Shown here one piece after another: positions 8,978-18,332 of a stretch of DNA of 64,000 nucleotides. The stretch covers positions 1,240,001 to 1,304,000 of the forward strand of contig CBDBKU010000002.1 in NCBI GenBank assembly GCA_965206775.1, written 5' to 3'. This DNA is from VXMF01 sp965206775 (lineage in GTDB: Bacteria > Acidobacteriota > Terriglobia > Bryobacterales > UBA6623). Below the pieces are notes generated by a model. It searched no databases and was not told where the DNA came from. It was given only the letters and a program-made list of their open reading frames with translations. Within the stretch, counting starts at the first letter, position 1; every line of letters starts with the position of its first letter. Both the position numbers and the translations under genes were made by a program.

Positions 8978-10450
8978 ATGGCGAATCCGGATCTCCAAAC
9001 ATTCCAGGAACTTGCTGGCAAAGGGAATCTCGTACCGGTCTGGAAGCTCCTCACGGCGGATCTCGAGACGCCGGTCTCGGCTTACCTGAAGCTGGCAGAG
9101 CGCCAGGACTACGCGTTCCTGCTAGAGAGCGTGGAGGGCGGGGAGCGCATCGGACGCTACACCTATGTAGGGGCGTCGCCCACCATGGTCCTGACGGCCG
9201 TTGGAGACGATATCGAGATCCGCGAGGGGGATTCGGTCAGTCGAAGGAGCGGCGATTTCTTCGCTGTTCTGAAGGACCTGGCCGCTCAATTCAAGCCGGC
9301 CGGAACGGACGGATTGCCGCCGTTCAGCGCAGGCGCGGTCGGCTACGCCGGCTACGACCTCGTACGCCGGATCGAGCCCCGCGTGCCGCCGTTTCGCGAG
9401 GACGACGTGAGGGCCCCAGACGCGGTCTTCATGTTCTTCACGTCGGTCCTCGTGTTCGATCACGTCAAGCATCAGATCTACGTCATCGCGAACGCCCGAG
9501 TCGGCGACGGCGTCGATGCCGAGGACTCCTACCGGAGGGCGCGCGCCGAGATCAAGGCGCTGGAGGCCTGCCTGGAGAGGCCGGTCTCCCTGCCCGGCCG
9601 GTCGACGCGGAACGGTCCCCTGGAACTTCGCTCGAACATTGGCAAGGAAGCCTACTGCGCCGCAGTCGACAAGGCGCGCGAGTACATTCTGGCCGGCGAC
9701 ATCTTTCAGGTCGTGCTCTCGCAGCGCCTCGAGATGCTGCCGGGCGTCCACCCGTTTCAGATTTACCGTGCCTTGCGGACAGTGAATCCTTCGCCATACC
9801 TGTTCTATTTGCAGCTGGGGGACTCGGCCGTCGTCGGCAGCTCTCCCGAACTGCTGGTCAAGGTCGATGGCCGCAAGGTGGAGTACCGTCCGATCGCCGG
9901 CACGCGCCCGCGCGGCAAGACACGGGAGGAAGACCGCTCCCTAGCGGAGGACTTGCTGTCGGACGAAAAGGAGCTCGCCGAGCATGTGATGCTCGTGGAT
10001 CTGGGACGGAACGACGTCGGCCGGGTTTCCGAGTACGGCTCGGTGCGGGTTCCCGAGTTCAAGATCATCGAGTACTACTCCCACGTGATGCACATCGTTT
10101 CGAGCGTTTTCGGAACGCTGCGCGACGACCGGGACGCCTTCGACACGCTCAAGGCGTGCTTTCCGGCGGGAACGGTTTCGGGCGCTCCCAAGGTGCGTGC
10201 AATGGAGATCATCGCCGAGCTCGAACCGACAAAGCGGGGCGTCTACTCGGGAAGCGTGATGTACCTCGATTTCTCGGGGGCACTGACTTCGGCGATCGCG
10301 ATCCGCACGATGATGGTGCGCGGCGAGAAGGCCTACTTGCAAGTCGGGGCGGGAATCGTGGCAGACTCGGTTCCCGAGAGGGAATGGGACGAGACGATGA
10401 ACAAAGCTCGCGCCCTGCTCAGAGCCGTGGAACTGGCGCGCGAACTGTAG
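8978..10450 (+). CDS. trpE: Anthranilate synthase component I
   Basis: 490 residues, the usual TrpE length. Visible features are the N-terminal region with LLESVEGGERIGRYTYVG, the chorismate-binding domain with DIFQVVLSQR, the anthranilate-synthase form PIAGTRPRG, the DEKELAEHVMLVDLGRNDVG block, and CFPAGTVSGAPKVRAMEII. LLESVEG resembles the LLES feedback site known from TrpE, so tryptophan inhibition is likely. No trpG or other trp genes are present in the window, so the glutaminase subunit must be elsewhere. It is downstream of aroDE by 19 bases and ends eight bases from the convergent permease gene. Confidence 0.95.
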   Translation: MANPDLQTFQELAGKGNLVPVWKLLTADLETPVSAYLKLAERQDYAFLLESVEGGERIGRYTYVGASPTMVLTAVGDDIEIREGDSVSRRSGDFFAVLKDLAAQFKPAGTDGLPPFSAGAVGYAGYDLVRRIEPRVPPFREDDVRAPDAVFMFFTSVLVFDHVKHQIYVIANARVGDGVDAEDSYRRARAEIKALEACLERPVSLPGRSTRNGPLELRSNIGKEAYCAAVDKAREYILAGDIFQVVLSQRLEMLPGVHPFQIYRALRTVNPSPYLFYLQLGDSAVVGSSPELLVKVDGRKVEYRPIAGTRPRGKTREEDRSLAEDLLSDEKELAEHVMLVDLGRNDVGRVSEYGSVRVPEFKIIEYYSHVMHIVSSVFGTLRDDRDAFDTLKACFPAGTVSGAPKVRAMEIIAELEPTKRGVYSGSVMYLDFSGALTSAIAIRTMMVRGEKAYLQVGAGIVADSVPEREWDETMNKARALLRAVELAREL

Positions 10451-10458
10451 GCCGCAGC

Positions 10459-13400
10459 TCAGTCTCGTCGCAGGTTCGCCAGGAGCGGCGCCCGTAGCGC
10501 CAGCGTCGCGGCGGCGGCCCCGGCGAGCAAGCCCAGGCCGACGATGACGCCCAGTGTCACGAACAGCGGCACCCAGGGCGGGTCAGCCGCTCCGCTCGCA
10601 AGATGCGGCGCGACCGCGATCAAGGCTGCCACCGTGCCGGTCGCCACTCCGAACAGGAGCAGGAGGGAGTTCTCCGCGAAGATCAGCCGAGAGACGGCGC
10701 CCTTTGCGAATCCCAGCGCTTCGAGCAGCGCGAGCTCGCCGCGGCGCTCGAGCGCGCTTCGCACCATCACGACAGCCAACCCCAGCGTCCCGAGAAGCAG
10801 GCCCAGGCCGCCGAGCGTGCGGAAGGTGCTGAGGTAAGTGTTCTCGACGACGAGGAATCCAGCGAGTCGGTCCGAGGTGCGCGTTGCATCGAGGCCCTCG
10901 TCCGAGAAGGCCTCCTCCAAGGCAACGGCTGCCTCGTCCGCGTCAGTTTCGACCAGCAGGGCCTGATAGCCGCTGTGGTCGGAATAGAGTTCGAGAAACC
11001 GCTCCTCGGACAGTACCAGCTCGGACTGGAAGATGCTCCGCGAAAGAAGTCCCGCGAGGATCAGGCGGCGTTCGCTGCCGCCGCTGTCCTCGACGCTCAG
11101 CTCATCTCCGATTCCGAGATGGAGTATCCAGGTCGCGGAGTTGGCGTCGCCGAAGACCGGGATCGCTCCGGCGAAGTCCTTCTCGAGCAAGAGCCAGGGG
11201 TTCTCCCGTTCTTCGTCAGTTTCGGCGAGCGTCTGCTGGAAGGCGAACCCGCCACGCCTGATCAGGGCTTGCGGAGCGCCTGCCAGGGTCGGCTTCGAAG
11301 GCTGGTAGAGGTTGAGGCAGCTGGCGTCCTCTCCGGCGCGCACCCGAAGCGGAACGATCCGCATCGCAGCGGACTGGTCACCCTCGACCTCTTCGATTCT
11401 GTCCCGAAATATCGGTACGTCCGCTTCCGCGATCAGGCGGAAACCCCCGTCGCCGGATTCGAACGACGGTTCCTTGGAACTGACGTCGTGACGATTCATC
11501 GCGACCGTCACGATCATGAACGACGCACAGGCAACCAGCGCCGCAGAGAGGACGCTGCGGGTGGGATTGCGCCCTCCGTTGCGTGCACCGAGCTGGGCGA
11601 TCCCCGAAATCGACTCCTCCGTGCGCCGCGGTGCGAGAAGCAGGGCCCGGAAGAAGGTCAGGGACGCGGCCAGTGACAGCGTGCCGGCCCCGAAAAATGC
11701 GCCTAGGCGCGCAGTCGAGTCGCCACCCAGAGACATGCCGAGAAGCGCAATTGCCATTGCGGCAGCTGCGGTGGCAATGCGTCTAAGCCGGCGCGCCTTG
11801 CGGGCCCGCTCCTCAGTACCCGAGTAGGGTTCGACCTTGCCGGCGAGCAGCGCATGGGGAGAGAGCCGCACCAGCTGCCGGAGCGAAAGCCAGATGGAGA
11901 CGAGCATTAGCGCCAGCGCGGAGACAGCCCCGGCGATCGGATCCTCCCACCGGAGGTGAAGTTCCAGAAACGATCCCCCGACCGCTCCGCTCCACCAAGT
12001 GCTCAAGCCGTACAGCATGAGCGCCGCGTAAGCTATCGCGCCGGGAATGCCGAGGAGGCAGCCGGCGCCTGCCAGGATGGCCCCCTCGGCGAACAGCATC
12101 CTGCGAACGAAGCCCGGCGAGTGTCCGGTCGCAAGCAGCGTGCCGATCTCCCTGGACCGCAGCTCGACTCCCAGCCGGAACAGGAGTGCGACCAGAATCG
12201 CTGCGGAGGCGATCAGGAATAGGCTGAACCCGATGAACAGCCCAGAAAAATCCGTGGCGCCGGCTGACGCGTCAAGACCGATCTGCTTGACCGGTGCGAA
12301 CGAAAGACCGAACTCGGCTGGGTCCAGCCGCTGCCGCAGCGCATCCAGGAAGGCCGCTAGAGCTGGCTCGGCCGGCATTCCAGGCCCCGGCTCGAGCCGG
12401 ACCGAGGTGAACTGGCCAAAGCGGCTCGTCCACAGATCCTTCGCTTCGGGCAGGCTCACGAAGGCCTTCGCGGCCGCTCGGTACCGGTCCCAGTAGTCCT
12501 CGTCGCGGGGTCGGATCAGTCTCAGATCCAGCGGGAACGGCGGGTCCCAGTCGGACATCCGCGTCCTGTCGGTCATGCCCCTGTACGTTGGCGCGTAGTC
12601 CAAGTCGAGCGCGCCGCCGGCCATCCGCGCGACTCCGGCGAGACGGAACTCGCGGGAAGCTGTCTCGAGACCCGAACCCTGGCCGACCACGTAGTAGGTG
12701 AGCGAGACGTCCTGGCCGGGACGGACTCCGAGATCGTTCGCCGTCCACTCGTTCAGGACGATCTCGCCAGCCGCGATGCCCGTAAGGGTCCCTCCGCCAG
12801 TCAGGCGGAGCGAATCCGGCCAGGCCTGAAGAGCAGTCACGGTCGAGTACGGCACTCGGCGGCCATTCGCTTCGATGGAATTCGCGAGGTAGGTCAGGAC
12901 CTCGTTCGAAGCCAGGCCTTCCGCAGCGGCGGCCTCGCGGATCGCCTCGACGGCGGGTGGGTCGAGGACGATGCGTTCGGACTCGACGAGAAAGCCGCGT
13001 CCGTCCGGCAGTGGCCTCACCACCAGTCTCGCGTCCTCAGGAGAGAACTCCTCGCGCCAGGCGGTGGTCACGGACTCGAGGGTCCCGCCCGCGACGAACA
13101 GGGAGTTGGCCCTGCCTGGCTGCTCCAGTGCCCGCTGTAGCGATTCCGTCGCCACGAAGACGTTGGCTGGCAGCTGCTGCTGGGGAGAGAGGCCGAATCG
13201 CCCGGGACCTCGATTCTCCAGAACGCTCGCGACTCTCAGTCGGAGCAGGCGCACGTTGTCGGCCTTGCGGCCCATCACGGATTCCGAGGGGACAAGGGCA
13301 TCCGTGTGGAACTTCAGTAGGATGTCGTCTCCCTCGCCCAAGCCGAGTTCGTCGGCCAGACGCCGGTTGATCGCTGCCTCGCGGATCCCGATGCTCGGCG

Positions 13401-13758
13401 CCTCGGTGTCGTAGAAAGCCCAGAAATCACTGCCGACGCCGTGGATGCGGACCTTGGAAGCGCGGGCACCCGAGGCGGCGTTCTCCGCGCTGCCTCGGAT
13501 CAGGATTCCTGACGCCGCCGTTCCAGGCCCTCCCAGCGCGTCGCGAGCAGACTCGCGGAAATACCGTTCTCCCACCAATGCGAAGTCGATCGATCCGAGC
13601 CGATCCAGAGTCAGGCCCCGGAGGCTGCCGCGCACGGACGAGCCGACCATCAGGGCGCCGGCGAGGACCGCTGCCCCGACACCCACGCCGATCGCGACGG
13701 CTCCGTGAACAGCGCGAAAGTGAAGCAGGCTTCGCGCCAGCAATCGACGGGAGGTCAT
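10459..13758 (-). CDS. Large FtsX-type ABC transporter permease
   Basis: 1099 residues. A signal-anchor-like first helix (about 15-40) is followed by a large periplasmic region of about 450 residues. A first FtsX-like core of membrane helices follows (LFIGFSLFLIASAAILVALL, then MLFAEGAILAGAGCLLGIPG), then more helices, a second periplasmic region, and a C-terminal FtsX domain (GLGLLLGTLGLAVVMVRSALERRGELALLEALGF). RSREIGTLLATGHSPG and RRGELALLEALGF are the coupling motifs that contact the ATPase. No ATP-binding gene is adjacent. A candidate partner is the lone ATPase at 51000-51722, next to tesA as ybbA is in E. coli, but that pairing is inference. A TPR protein gene lies 33 bases upstream on the same strand. 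Confidence 0.88.
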   Translation of the reverse strand: MTSRRLLARSLLHFRAVHGAVAIGVGVGAAVLAGALMVGSSVRGSLRGLTLDRLGSIDFALVGERYFRESARDALGGPGTAASGILIRGSAENAASGARASKVRIHGVGSDFWAFYDTEAPSIGIREAAINRRLADELGLGEGDDILLKFHTDALVPSESVMGRKADNVRLLRLRVASVLENRGPGRFGLSPQQQLPANVFVATESLQRALEQPGRANSLFVAGGTLESVTTAWREEFSPEDARLVVRPLPDGRGFLVESERIVLDPPAVEAIREAAAAEGLASNEVLTYLANSIEANGRRVPYSTVTALQAWPDSLRLTGGGTLTGIAAGEIVLNEWTANDLGVRPGQDVSLTYYVVGQGSGLETASREFRLAGVARMAGGALDLDYAPTYRGMTDRTRMSDWDPPFPLDLRLIRPRDEDYWDRYRAAAKAFVSLPEAKDLWTSRFGQFTSVRLEPGPGMPAEPALAAFLDALRQRLDPAEFGLSFAPVKQIGLDASAGATDFSGLFIGFSLFLIASAAILVALLFRLGVELRSREIGTLLATGHSPGFVRRMLFAEGAILAGAGCLLGIPGAIAYAALMLYGLSTWWSGAVGGSFLELHLRWEDPIAGAVSALALMLVSIWLSLRQLVRLSPHALLAGKVEPYSGTEERARKARRLRRIATAAAAMAIALLGMSLGGDSTARLGAFFGAGTLSLAASLTFFRALLLAPRRTEESISGIAQLGARNGGRNPTRSVLSAALVACASFMIVTVAMNRHDVSSKEPSFESGDGGFRLIAEADVPIFRDRIEEVEGDQSAAMRIVPLRVRAGEDASCLNLYQPSKPTLAGAPQALIRRGGFAFQQTLAETDEERENPWLLLEKDFAGAIPVFGDANSATWILHLGIGDELSVEDSGGSERRLILAGLLSRSIFQSELVLSEERFLELYSDHSGYQALLVETDADEAAVALEEAFSDEGLDATRTSDRLAGFLVVENTYLSTFRTLGGLGLLLGTLGLAVVMVRSALERRGELALLEALGFAKGAVSRLIFAENSLLLLFGVATGTVAALIAVAPHLASGAADPPWVPLFVTLGVIVGLGLLAGAAAATLALRAPLLANLRRD

Positions 13759-13791
13759 TGGGCTTCGTTCAGACCGGGCCTAGAGTCGGCG

Positions 13792-14343
13792 TCAGGGCAG
13801 CGCTTCAGCCTCGCTGCCTTCCGCGGCAAGGGGAAGCTGCTCGACCGATTTCCGCAGGTGCTCGAGGCTCTGGCGGACAGACCGAGACCTCCTGCCGGTT
13901 GGTTCGATTCCGAGGAAGCGGGTGTAGGCCTCGATCGCCTCGGCGGGCTGGTTCAGATTCTCGCGAGCCACACCCAGCCGCCAGTACGCCTCCGCGAAAC
14001 TCGGATTCCAGCGCGTCGCTTCCAAGTAGCGGCCGGCCGCAGCGCGGTAGCTGCCTTTCTTGGAGTAGTAGTTGCCGACCTTGAGTTCGTTCCGCGCCTG
14101 AACTGGATTGAAGGCGTAGACCTGCTTCTTCGGAGCAAATTGCTCGTCCTCGTCGATCAGTTCCGAGTATTCCTCGGGACGCTCCGCGAACGAGGGCTGG
14201 CCCTGCTCGTCTTCCTCGGCGAGGGCCAGCGGCGCGCCGACTAGCAGCAAGACCAGAGCAATTACCCCCACGGCTGTTAGTATAACTATGGGCCTTCCTA
14301 TTCGGGAACTGGTTCGGTTGCCGGTTCTCGATTCGCCGGGCAA
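13792..14343 (-). CDS. TPR-repeat envelope protein
   Basis: Up to 183 residues if TTG at 14343 is used. The hydrophobic segment VILTAVGVIALVLLLVGAPL ending in ALAEE is a signal peptide or anchor, followed by an acidic linker and about three tetratricopeptide units (ARNELKVGNYYSKKGSYRAA, RWNPSFAEAYWRLGVARENL, and one more). A GTG inside the hydrophobic stretch (about 14272) is an alternative start, with a -10-like TATACT just before it on the minus strand. It is co-directional with the permease (33-base gap), so it may assist that transporter. Confidence 0.75.
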   Translation of the reverse strand: MPGESRTGNRTSSRIGRPIVILTAVGVIALVLLLVGAPLALAEEDEQGQPSFAERPEEYSELIDEDEQFAPKKQVYAFNPVQARNELKVGNYYSKKGSYRAAAGRYLEATRWNPSFAEAYWRLGVARENLNQPAEAIEAYTRFLGIEPTGRRSRSVRQSLEHLRKSVEQLPLAAEGSEAEALP

Positions 14344-14508
14344 GCCTGTGGCTTCGGGCCGGATCGGTACCGTAAGACCTTTATTGTGATGCGTTTTAGC
14401 GTTACTGCAAGGTGTCGTTCCGGGGGGATTCTCTAATTGGGCCTACCTTGGAACGGTTGCATAAAGGTACGATAGTAGGCTTACATCGGATCAGGGAGCG
14501 GGACGGAA

Positions 14509-16143
14509 TTGCCGGATAGGGACGCACTAGTATTGGGACTCGACTTCGGCACGGAGTCCGTGCGAGCGCTGTTCGTGGACCTAGACGGTACCGAGCGGGC
14601 CTCCTCGTTCGCCAAGTACGCCCACGGTCAGATCACGAAGAGGCTGCCGGGCACCCGCGAGGACCTGCCGCCCGACTTCGCATTCCAGCATCCTTCGGAC
14701 TGGCTCGATTCGGCCGCCCGTGCCACGCGCAACGCCTGGCGGCGGGTAGACAAGACGGGTACTCGCCTGATTGGAATCGGTGTCGACTTTACGAGTTGCA
14801 CCGTGCTGCCGACGCAGGGCGACGGCGTGCCCCTCTGCCTGCTGCCCGAGCACAAGCACAATCCCCAGGCGTGGCCCAAGCTGTGGAAGCACCACGGGGC
14901 CAAGACTCAGACCCAGCGGATCGACCGCGTGGCACACGAGCGGCGCGAGCCGTTTCTCGAGCAGTACGGAGGGACGATCGGGCTGGAGTGGTTCTTCCCA
15001 AAGGTACTAGAGGCCTTGGACGAGGCGCCGGAAGTGTACCGTGCCACCGATGTTTGGGTCGAAGCGGGCGACTGGGTTGTCTGGCAGCTTGTGGGCTGCG
15101 GCGCGGCCGAGATGGCCCGATCAACCTGCCAAGCGGGATACAAGGGGATGTGGACGGCGAGCGACGGCTTTCCGTCAAAGCCCTTCCTGCGTGCCGTGCA
15201 TCCGGACCTGGTGGATATCGTCCGGACCAAGATGCCCGGCCGCATGAAAGCGCCCGGGCAGCAGGCAGGCAAGCTATCGCCCGAGATGGCGAAGAAGTTC
15301 GGATTCGAACAGGGCATCCCTGTCAGCACCGCGATCATCGACGCGCATGCCGGTGTGCCCGGCGTCGGCGCGGCAGACCCTGGCACGCTTGTCATGGTCT
15401 GCGGCACCAGCTCGTGCCACATGCTCAACTCGGCGGACTATCATCCCGTTCCTGGCGTAGCCGGAGTGGTACGGGACGGTATCCTGCCCGGCATGTTCGG
15501 ATACGAGACCGGCCAGGCGGCCGTCGGAGACGCCTTCGACTGGCTGCGGCAGCTCACCAAGCAAAAGGGCTTCGCGCAAATGACCGAAATGGCGGCGTCC
15601 ATCGGGCCCGGCGCGGACGGCGTGCTCTGCGTGGATTGGTTCAACGGCTGCAGGACGCCCCTGATGGACGGGAACCTCAGCGGCGCGTTTACTGGCCTGG
15701 CGCTGCGGCACGGGCCCCAGCACCTCTACAGGGCGATGCTGGAAGCGACTGCCTACGGGTTGCGCTGGATTGTCGAAATGCTGCGAGAGAGCGGCGTGCC
15801 GGTCAAGAAATTTGTCGCGACCGGAGGATTGCCGCATAGCAATCCGCTGTTCGTGCAGGTCGTTGCGGACGTCCTCGGGGAGACCATCCTCGTGCATCCG
15901 TCCAAGCAGGGGCCGGCCCTCGGAGCAGCGATTCTCGGGGCCGTCGCCGCAGGCAAGCGTGCAGGCGGATTCAGCTCGGTACGGTCCGCGGTTCGCACGA
16001 TCGGCGGTGTTCGCAAGGACATCGAGGGCAGGGAAGGGTGCTTGGTAGCGCCTGATAGAAGCCGTACGAAACAGTACAAGCCCCTGTACCTCCGCTATCG
16101 CGAGACAGCTTCATTTTTGCAATCCAATGGTTCCGTGCTATAA
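14509..16143 (+). CDS. araB: Ribulokinase
   Basis: 544 residues from TTG at 14509 (family about 560). FGGY-kinase hallmarks are LGLDFGTESVRALFVD (phosphate-binding strand), GVDFTSCTVLP, LPEHKHNPQAWPKLWKHH (substrate region typical of AraB), the catalytic Asp in AIIDAHAGVPGVGA and MVCGTSSCHM. The C-terminal ATP region is ATGGLPHSNPLFVQVVADVL. It phosphorylates L-ribulose in L-arabinose catabolism. No araA or araD is present, so it is an isolated kinase here. The ribosome binding site is weak (GGGAGCGGG, a little upstream). Its terminal codons overlap the promoter of the next gene. Confidence 0.93.
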   Translation: MPDRDALVLGLDFGTESVRALFVDLDGTERASSFAKYAHGQITKRLPGTREDLPPDFAFQHPSDWLDSAARATRNAWRRVDKTGTRLIGIGVDFTSCTVLPTQGDGVPLCLLPEHKHNPQAWPKLWKHHGAKTQTQRIDRVAHERREPFLEQYGGTIGLEWFFPKVLEALDEAPEVYRATDVWVEAGDWVVWQLVGCGAAEMARSTCQAGYKGMWTASDGFPSKPFLRAVHPDLVDIVRTKMPGRMKAPGQQAGKLSPEMAKKFGFEQGIPVSTAIIDAHAGVPGVGAADPGTLVMVCGTSSCHMLNSADYHPVPGVAGVVRDGILPGMFGYETGQAAVGDAFDWLRQLTKQKGFAQMTEMAASIGPGADGVLCVDWFNGCRTPLMDGNLSGAFTGLALRHGPQHLYRAMLEATAYGLRWIVEMLRESGVPVKKFVATGGLPHSNPLFVQVVADVLGETILVHPSKQGPALGAAILGAVAAGKRAGGFSSVRSAVRTIGGVRKDIEGREGCLVAPDRSRTKQYKPLYLRYRETASFLQSNGSVL

Positions 16144-16144
16144 A
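16117..16144 (+). promoter_or_regulatory. Sigma-70-type promoter before the first choice-of-anchor-V gene
   Basis: -35 TTGCAA (16117-16122), 16-base spacer, -10 TATAAA (16139-16144). It overlaps the stop codon of araB. A good ribosome binding site, AGGAGA at 16167-16172, sits five bases before the ATG at 16178. Confidence 0.6.
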
Positions 16145-16177
16145 TAGCAGGGACTGCGAGTTGGACAGGAGACGGAC

Positions 16178-18049
16178 ATGAAGTTGATCCGTAAGGCGCT
16201 CATATCAGGCTTGTTGCTAGCGGGACTTATCCCATTTGCCGGGAGTTCCTGGGCCTATTCTTCGGGGCGTTTTACGACCGCCGAGTCGGGAGGCCCGTTC
16301 CCGGGGGAACAAGTTTGCACGCGTTGTCACGTAGGATCGGATGCCAACTCCGGCGACGGAACAGTCGAGCTATTGATCGGCGACGCAGCCGCCTCCGAGT
16401 TCTCCTACACGCCGGGAGAAACGGTTTCCCTTATCCTCAATTTTACCGACGCCAACGCTGCTCGGAGCGGCTTCCAACTGACGGTGCGCTCGGGCGACGG
16501 CTGCGGCCAGCCCGGCAGCCTCGCCGCCGGGTCAGGCGACAACGGATCGACCGTCCAGGTGCGAGAAGGAACCTGCGGGACCGGCACCATTCAATGGGCA
16601 ACGCATCGACGGGTGACCACTGGAACATCGGCTACTTGGGATATCGACTGGACGGCCCCTGCGGAGAGCGCTGGTACGGTCACGATCGCCGTCGCCGTGA
16701 ACGGGGCGAACGGCAACGGCGCTCGCACCGGAGACAGCATCTATACGTACACGGCGACTATCGAGCCGGCCGCAACGACGGCGCCTGCGCCGGTGATCTC
16801 GGATAGCGGGGTCGTTCTCGCGGATCTCTTCAGCGAGACAACGACGGGCGCACCGAACGCGCTCGCGGCGGTACTCGGTTCGGGGTTCTCCGAAGCGGCA
16901 GCTCCGATCTCCGGGACGGTCGACGACTCAGGCAAGGTAAGCACGGTCCTGGACGGGACCTGCGTGGAAGTCAACCAGCATCGCGCTCCGCTGGTCCAGA
17001 TCGCGAGTGACGAGATTACTTTCCAGATTCCTGCGGACACTGGTCTCGGCGCGGCTTCCGTCAAGGTGATCCGCGGCTGCGACACGGATGACGAGACGAG
17101 CAGCAACAGCGCGCAGTTCCAAGTCGCTGCCGTCAAGCCGGTCTTCTTCCTGTTCTCCGACAGTTCTCCTGGCATCGCTGCGCTGCACTTGGACCTGTCC
17201 CTCGTCGCGGCTGCCGACGCCGTGTCAGGCAGGGTGACCCGTCCGGCCCTTCCTGGCGAAGTGGTGACCTTCTTCGGCACGGGATTCGGGCCGACGGTTC
17301 CGACGCTCGACACCGGCGAGATTGCAGTTCAGCCCCAATCGCTCGAGACATCGGATCTCCGGCCGATGATCGGCGAGCTCGAAGTGACAGCCGACGATAT
17401 CCTCTACGCCGGCGCCGCGCCGAACTTCGCCGGCCTGTACCAGTTGAGCCTTAAGATTCCCGACGCCACTTCGGCCGGCTCCCACTCATTTTCCGTGCTG
17501 CTGGACGGGGTCGCTTCAGCGGCCGGGCCGCTGCTTGAGATCGGCGATCCAGCCGCTGCCGGGGCGACGATGTGCATAGTTACCACCGTGCTGCAGGTGG
17601 GCGAGAGCTGCGAGGTGGCGGTGGGCGAAGCCACCGTCGAATTCAATGTGAACGAGAGCGGACAGGGGTGCATTGTCGCGGACATGGAAACGACTTGCGC
17701 CGACACGACTGTTTCCGCAGGCGGCGGCGAGGCTGCCAAGAACGACGACGGGAGCTGGACGATTACGAAGCTCCCCGATCCTCCCGCGTCCATGGAGAGC
17801 GAGCCGCAAGAATGCACGGCGGGCCTTGTCGTGAACCCCGGCGAAAGCTGCGCGGCAACGATCTCCGGCATAACCGGCGTGCTAGAGGTCGCAGAGGATG
17901 GAGGCGCTTGTGTCACGGTGAGTACCCTCGCCGCCCCTTTGTGCGGAGACACGATGGTCTCTATCTTGGCGACGTTTGGCGCCGAGGTCGAGATGAACGA
18001 CGACCTTAGCTGGACGGTGAAGACGCTGCCACCGGCCCCTGCACCCTAG
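16178..18049 (+). CDS. Secreted choice-of-anchor-V / Solibacter-domain protein with two Cys-rich repeats
   Basis: 623 residues. Residues 1-26 are a signal peptide (SSWA cleavage). Residues 27-195 form a reeler-like choice-of-anchor-V domain with one c-heme motif, CTRCH (Cys47, Cys50, His51). Residues 205-455 match the Solibacter-type domain (TIGR03437-like): VLGSGFSEA, GDVVTFFGTGFGP-like VVTFFGTGFGPTVPT, DDILYAGAAPNFAGLYQLSL. The tail (about 462-623) holds two copies of a 70-80 residue unit, each with four cysteines and ending NDD.SWT...LP. Localisation is extracytoplasmic. The role is unknown; the heme motif and its position at the head of a cytochrome-rich block suggest a redox or surface function. 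A paralog follows 283 bases downstream. Confidence 0.85.
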   Translation: MKLIRKALISGLLLAGLIPFAGSSWAYSSGRFTTAESGGPFPGEQVCTRCHVGSDANSGDGTVELLIGDAAASEFSYTPGETVSLILNFTDANAARSGFQLTVRSGDGCGQPGSLAAGSGDNGSTVQVREGTCGTGTIQWATHRRVTTGTSATWDIDWTAPAESAGTVTIAVAVNGANGNGARTGDSIYTYTATIEPAATTAPAPVISDSGVVLADLFSETTTGAPNALAAVLGSGFSEAAAPISGTVDDSGKVSTVLDGTCVEVNQHRAPLVQIASDEITFQIPADTGLGAASVKVIRGCDTDDETSSNSAQFQVAAVKPVFFLFSDSSPGIAALHLDLSLVAAADAVSGRVTRPALPGEVVTFFGTGFGPTVPTLDTGEIAVQPQSLETSDLRPMIGELEVTADDILYAGAAPNFAGLYQLSLKIPDATSAGSHSFSVLLDGVASAAGPLLEIGDPAAAGATMCIVTTVLQVGESCEVAVGEATVEFNVNESGQGCIVADMETTCADTTVSAGGGEAAKNDDGSWTITKLPDPPASMESEPQECTAGLVVNPGESCAATISGITGVLEVAEDGGACVTVSTLAAPLCGDTMVSILATFGAEVEMNDDLSWTVKTLPPAPAP

Positions 18050-18332
18050 CGAGAGTCCCTAGCTTCTTCCCTTGGTGGTGGGTGCTCTGCCGTCGGGGTC
18101 GCTGTAGGCGTTCATCCTGCAGAGGCGGGTGCCGTTCCGCACATCGGTGGACGAATTCTTGCGACCGGTCGCACGCCACGATTCGACTGCCGCCTCAAGG
18201 CCGGACGAGTCGATTGTGGTACGAGGGCCTGCTTTTCTCCCTCTTCCGGTCCGCACATGCCACGTACTTGGCCGGTTCGGTTGCACATGCGAGGATGCAA
18301 TGTCTTGTTAGTGTCTTAGACTAAGAAGTTGT

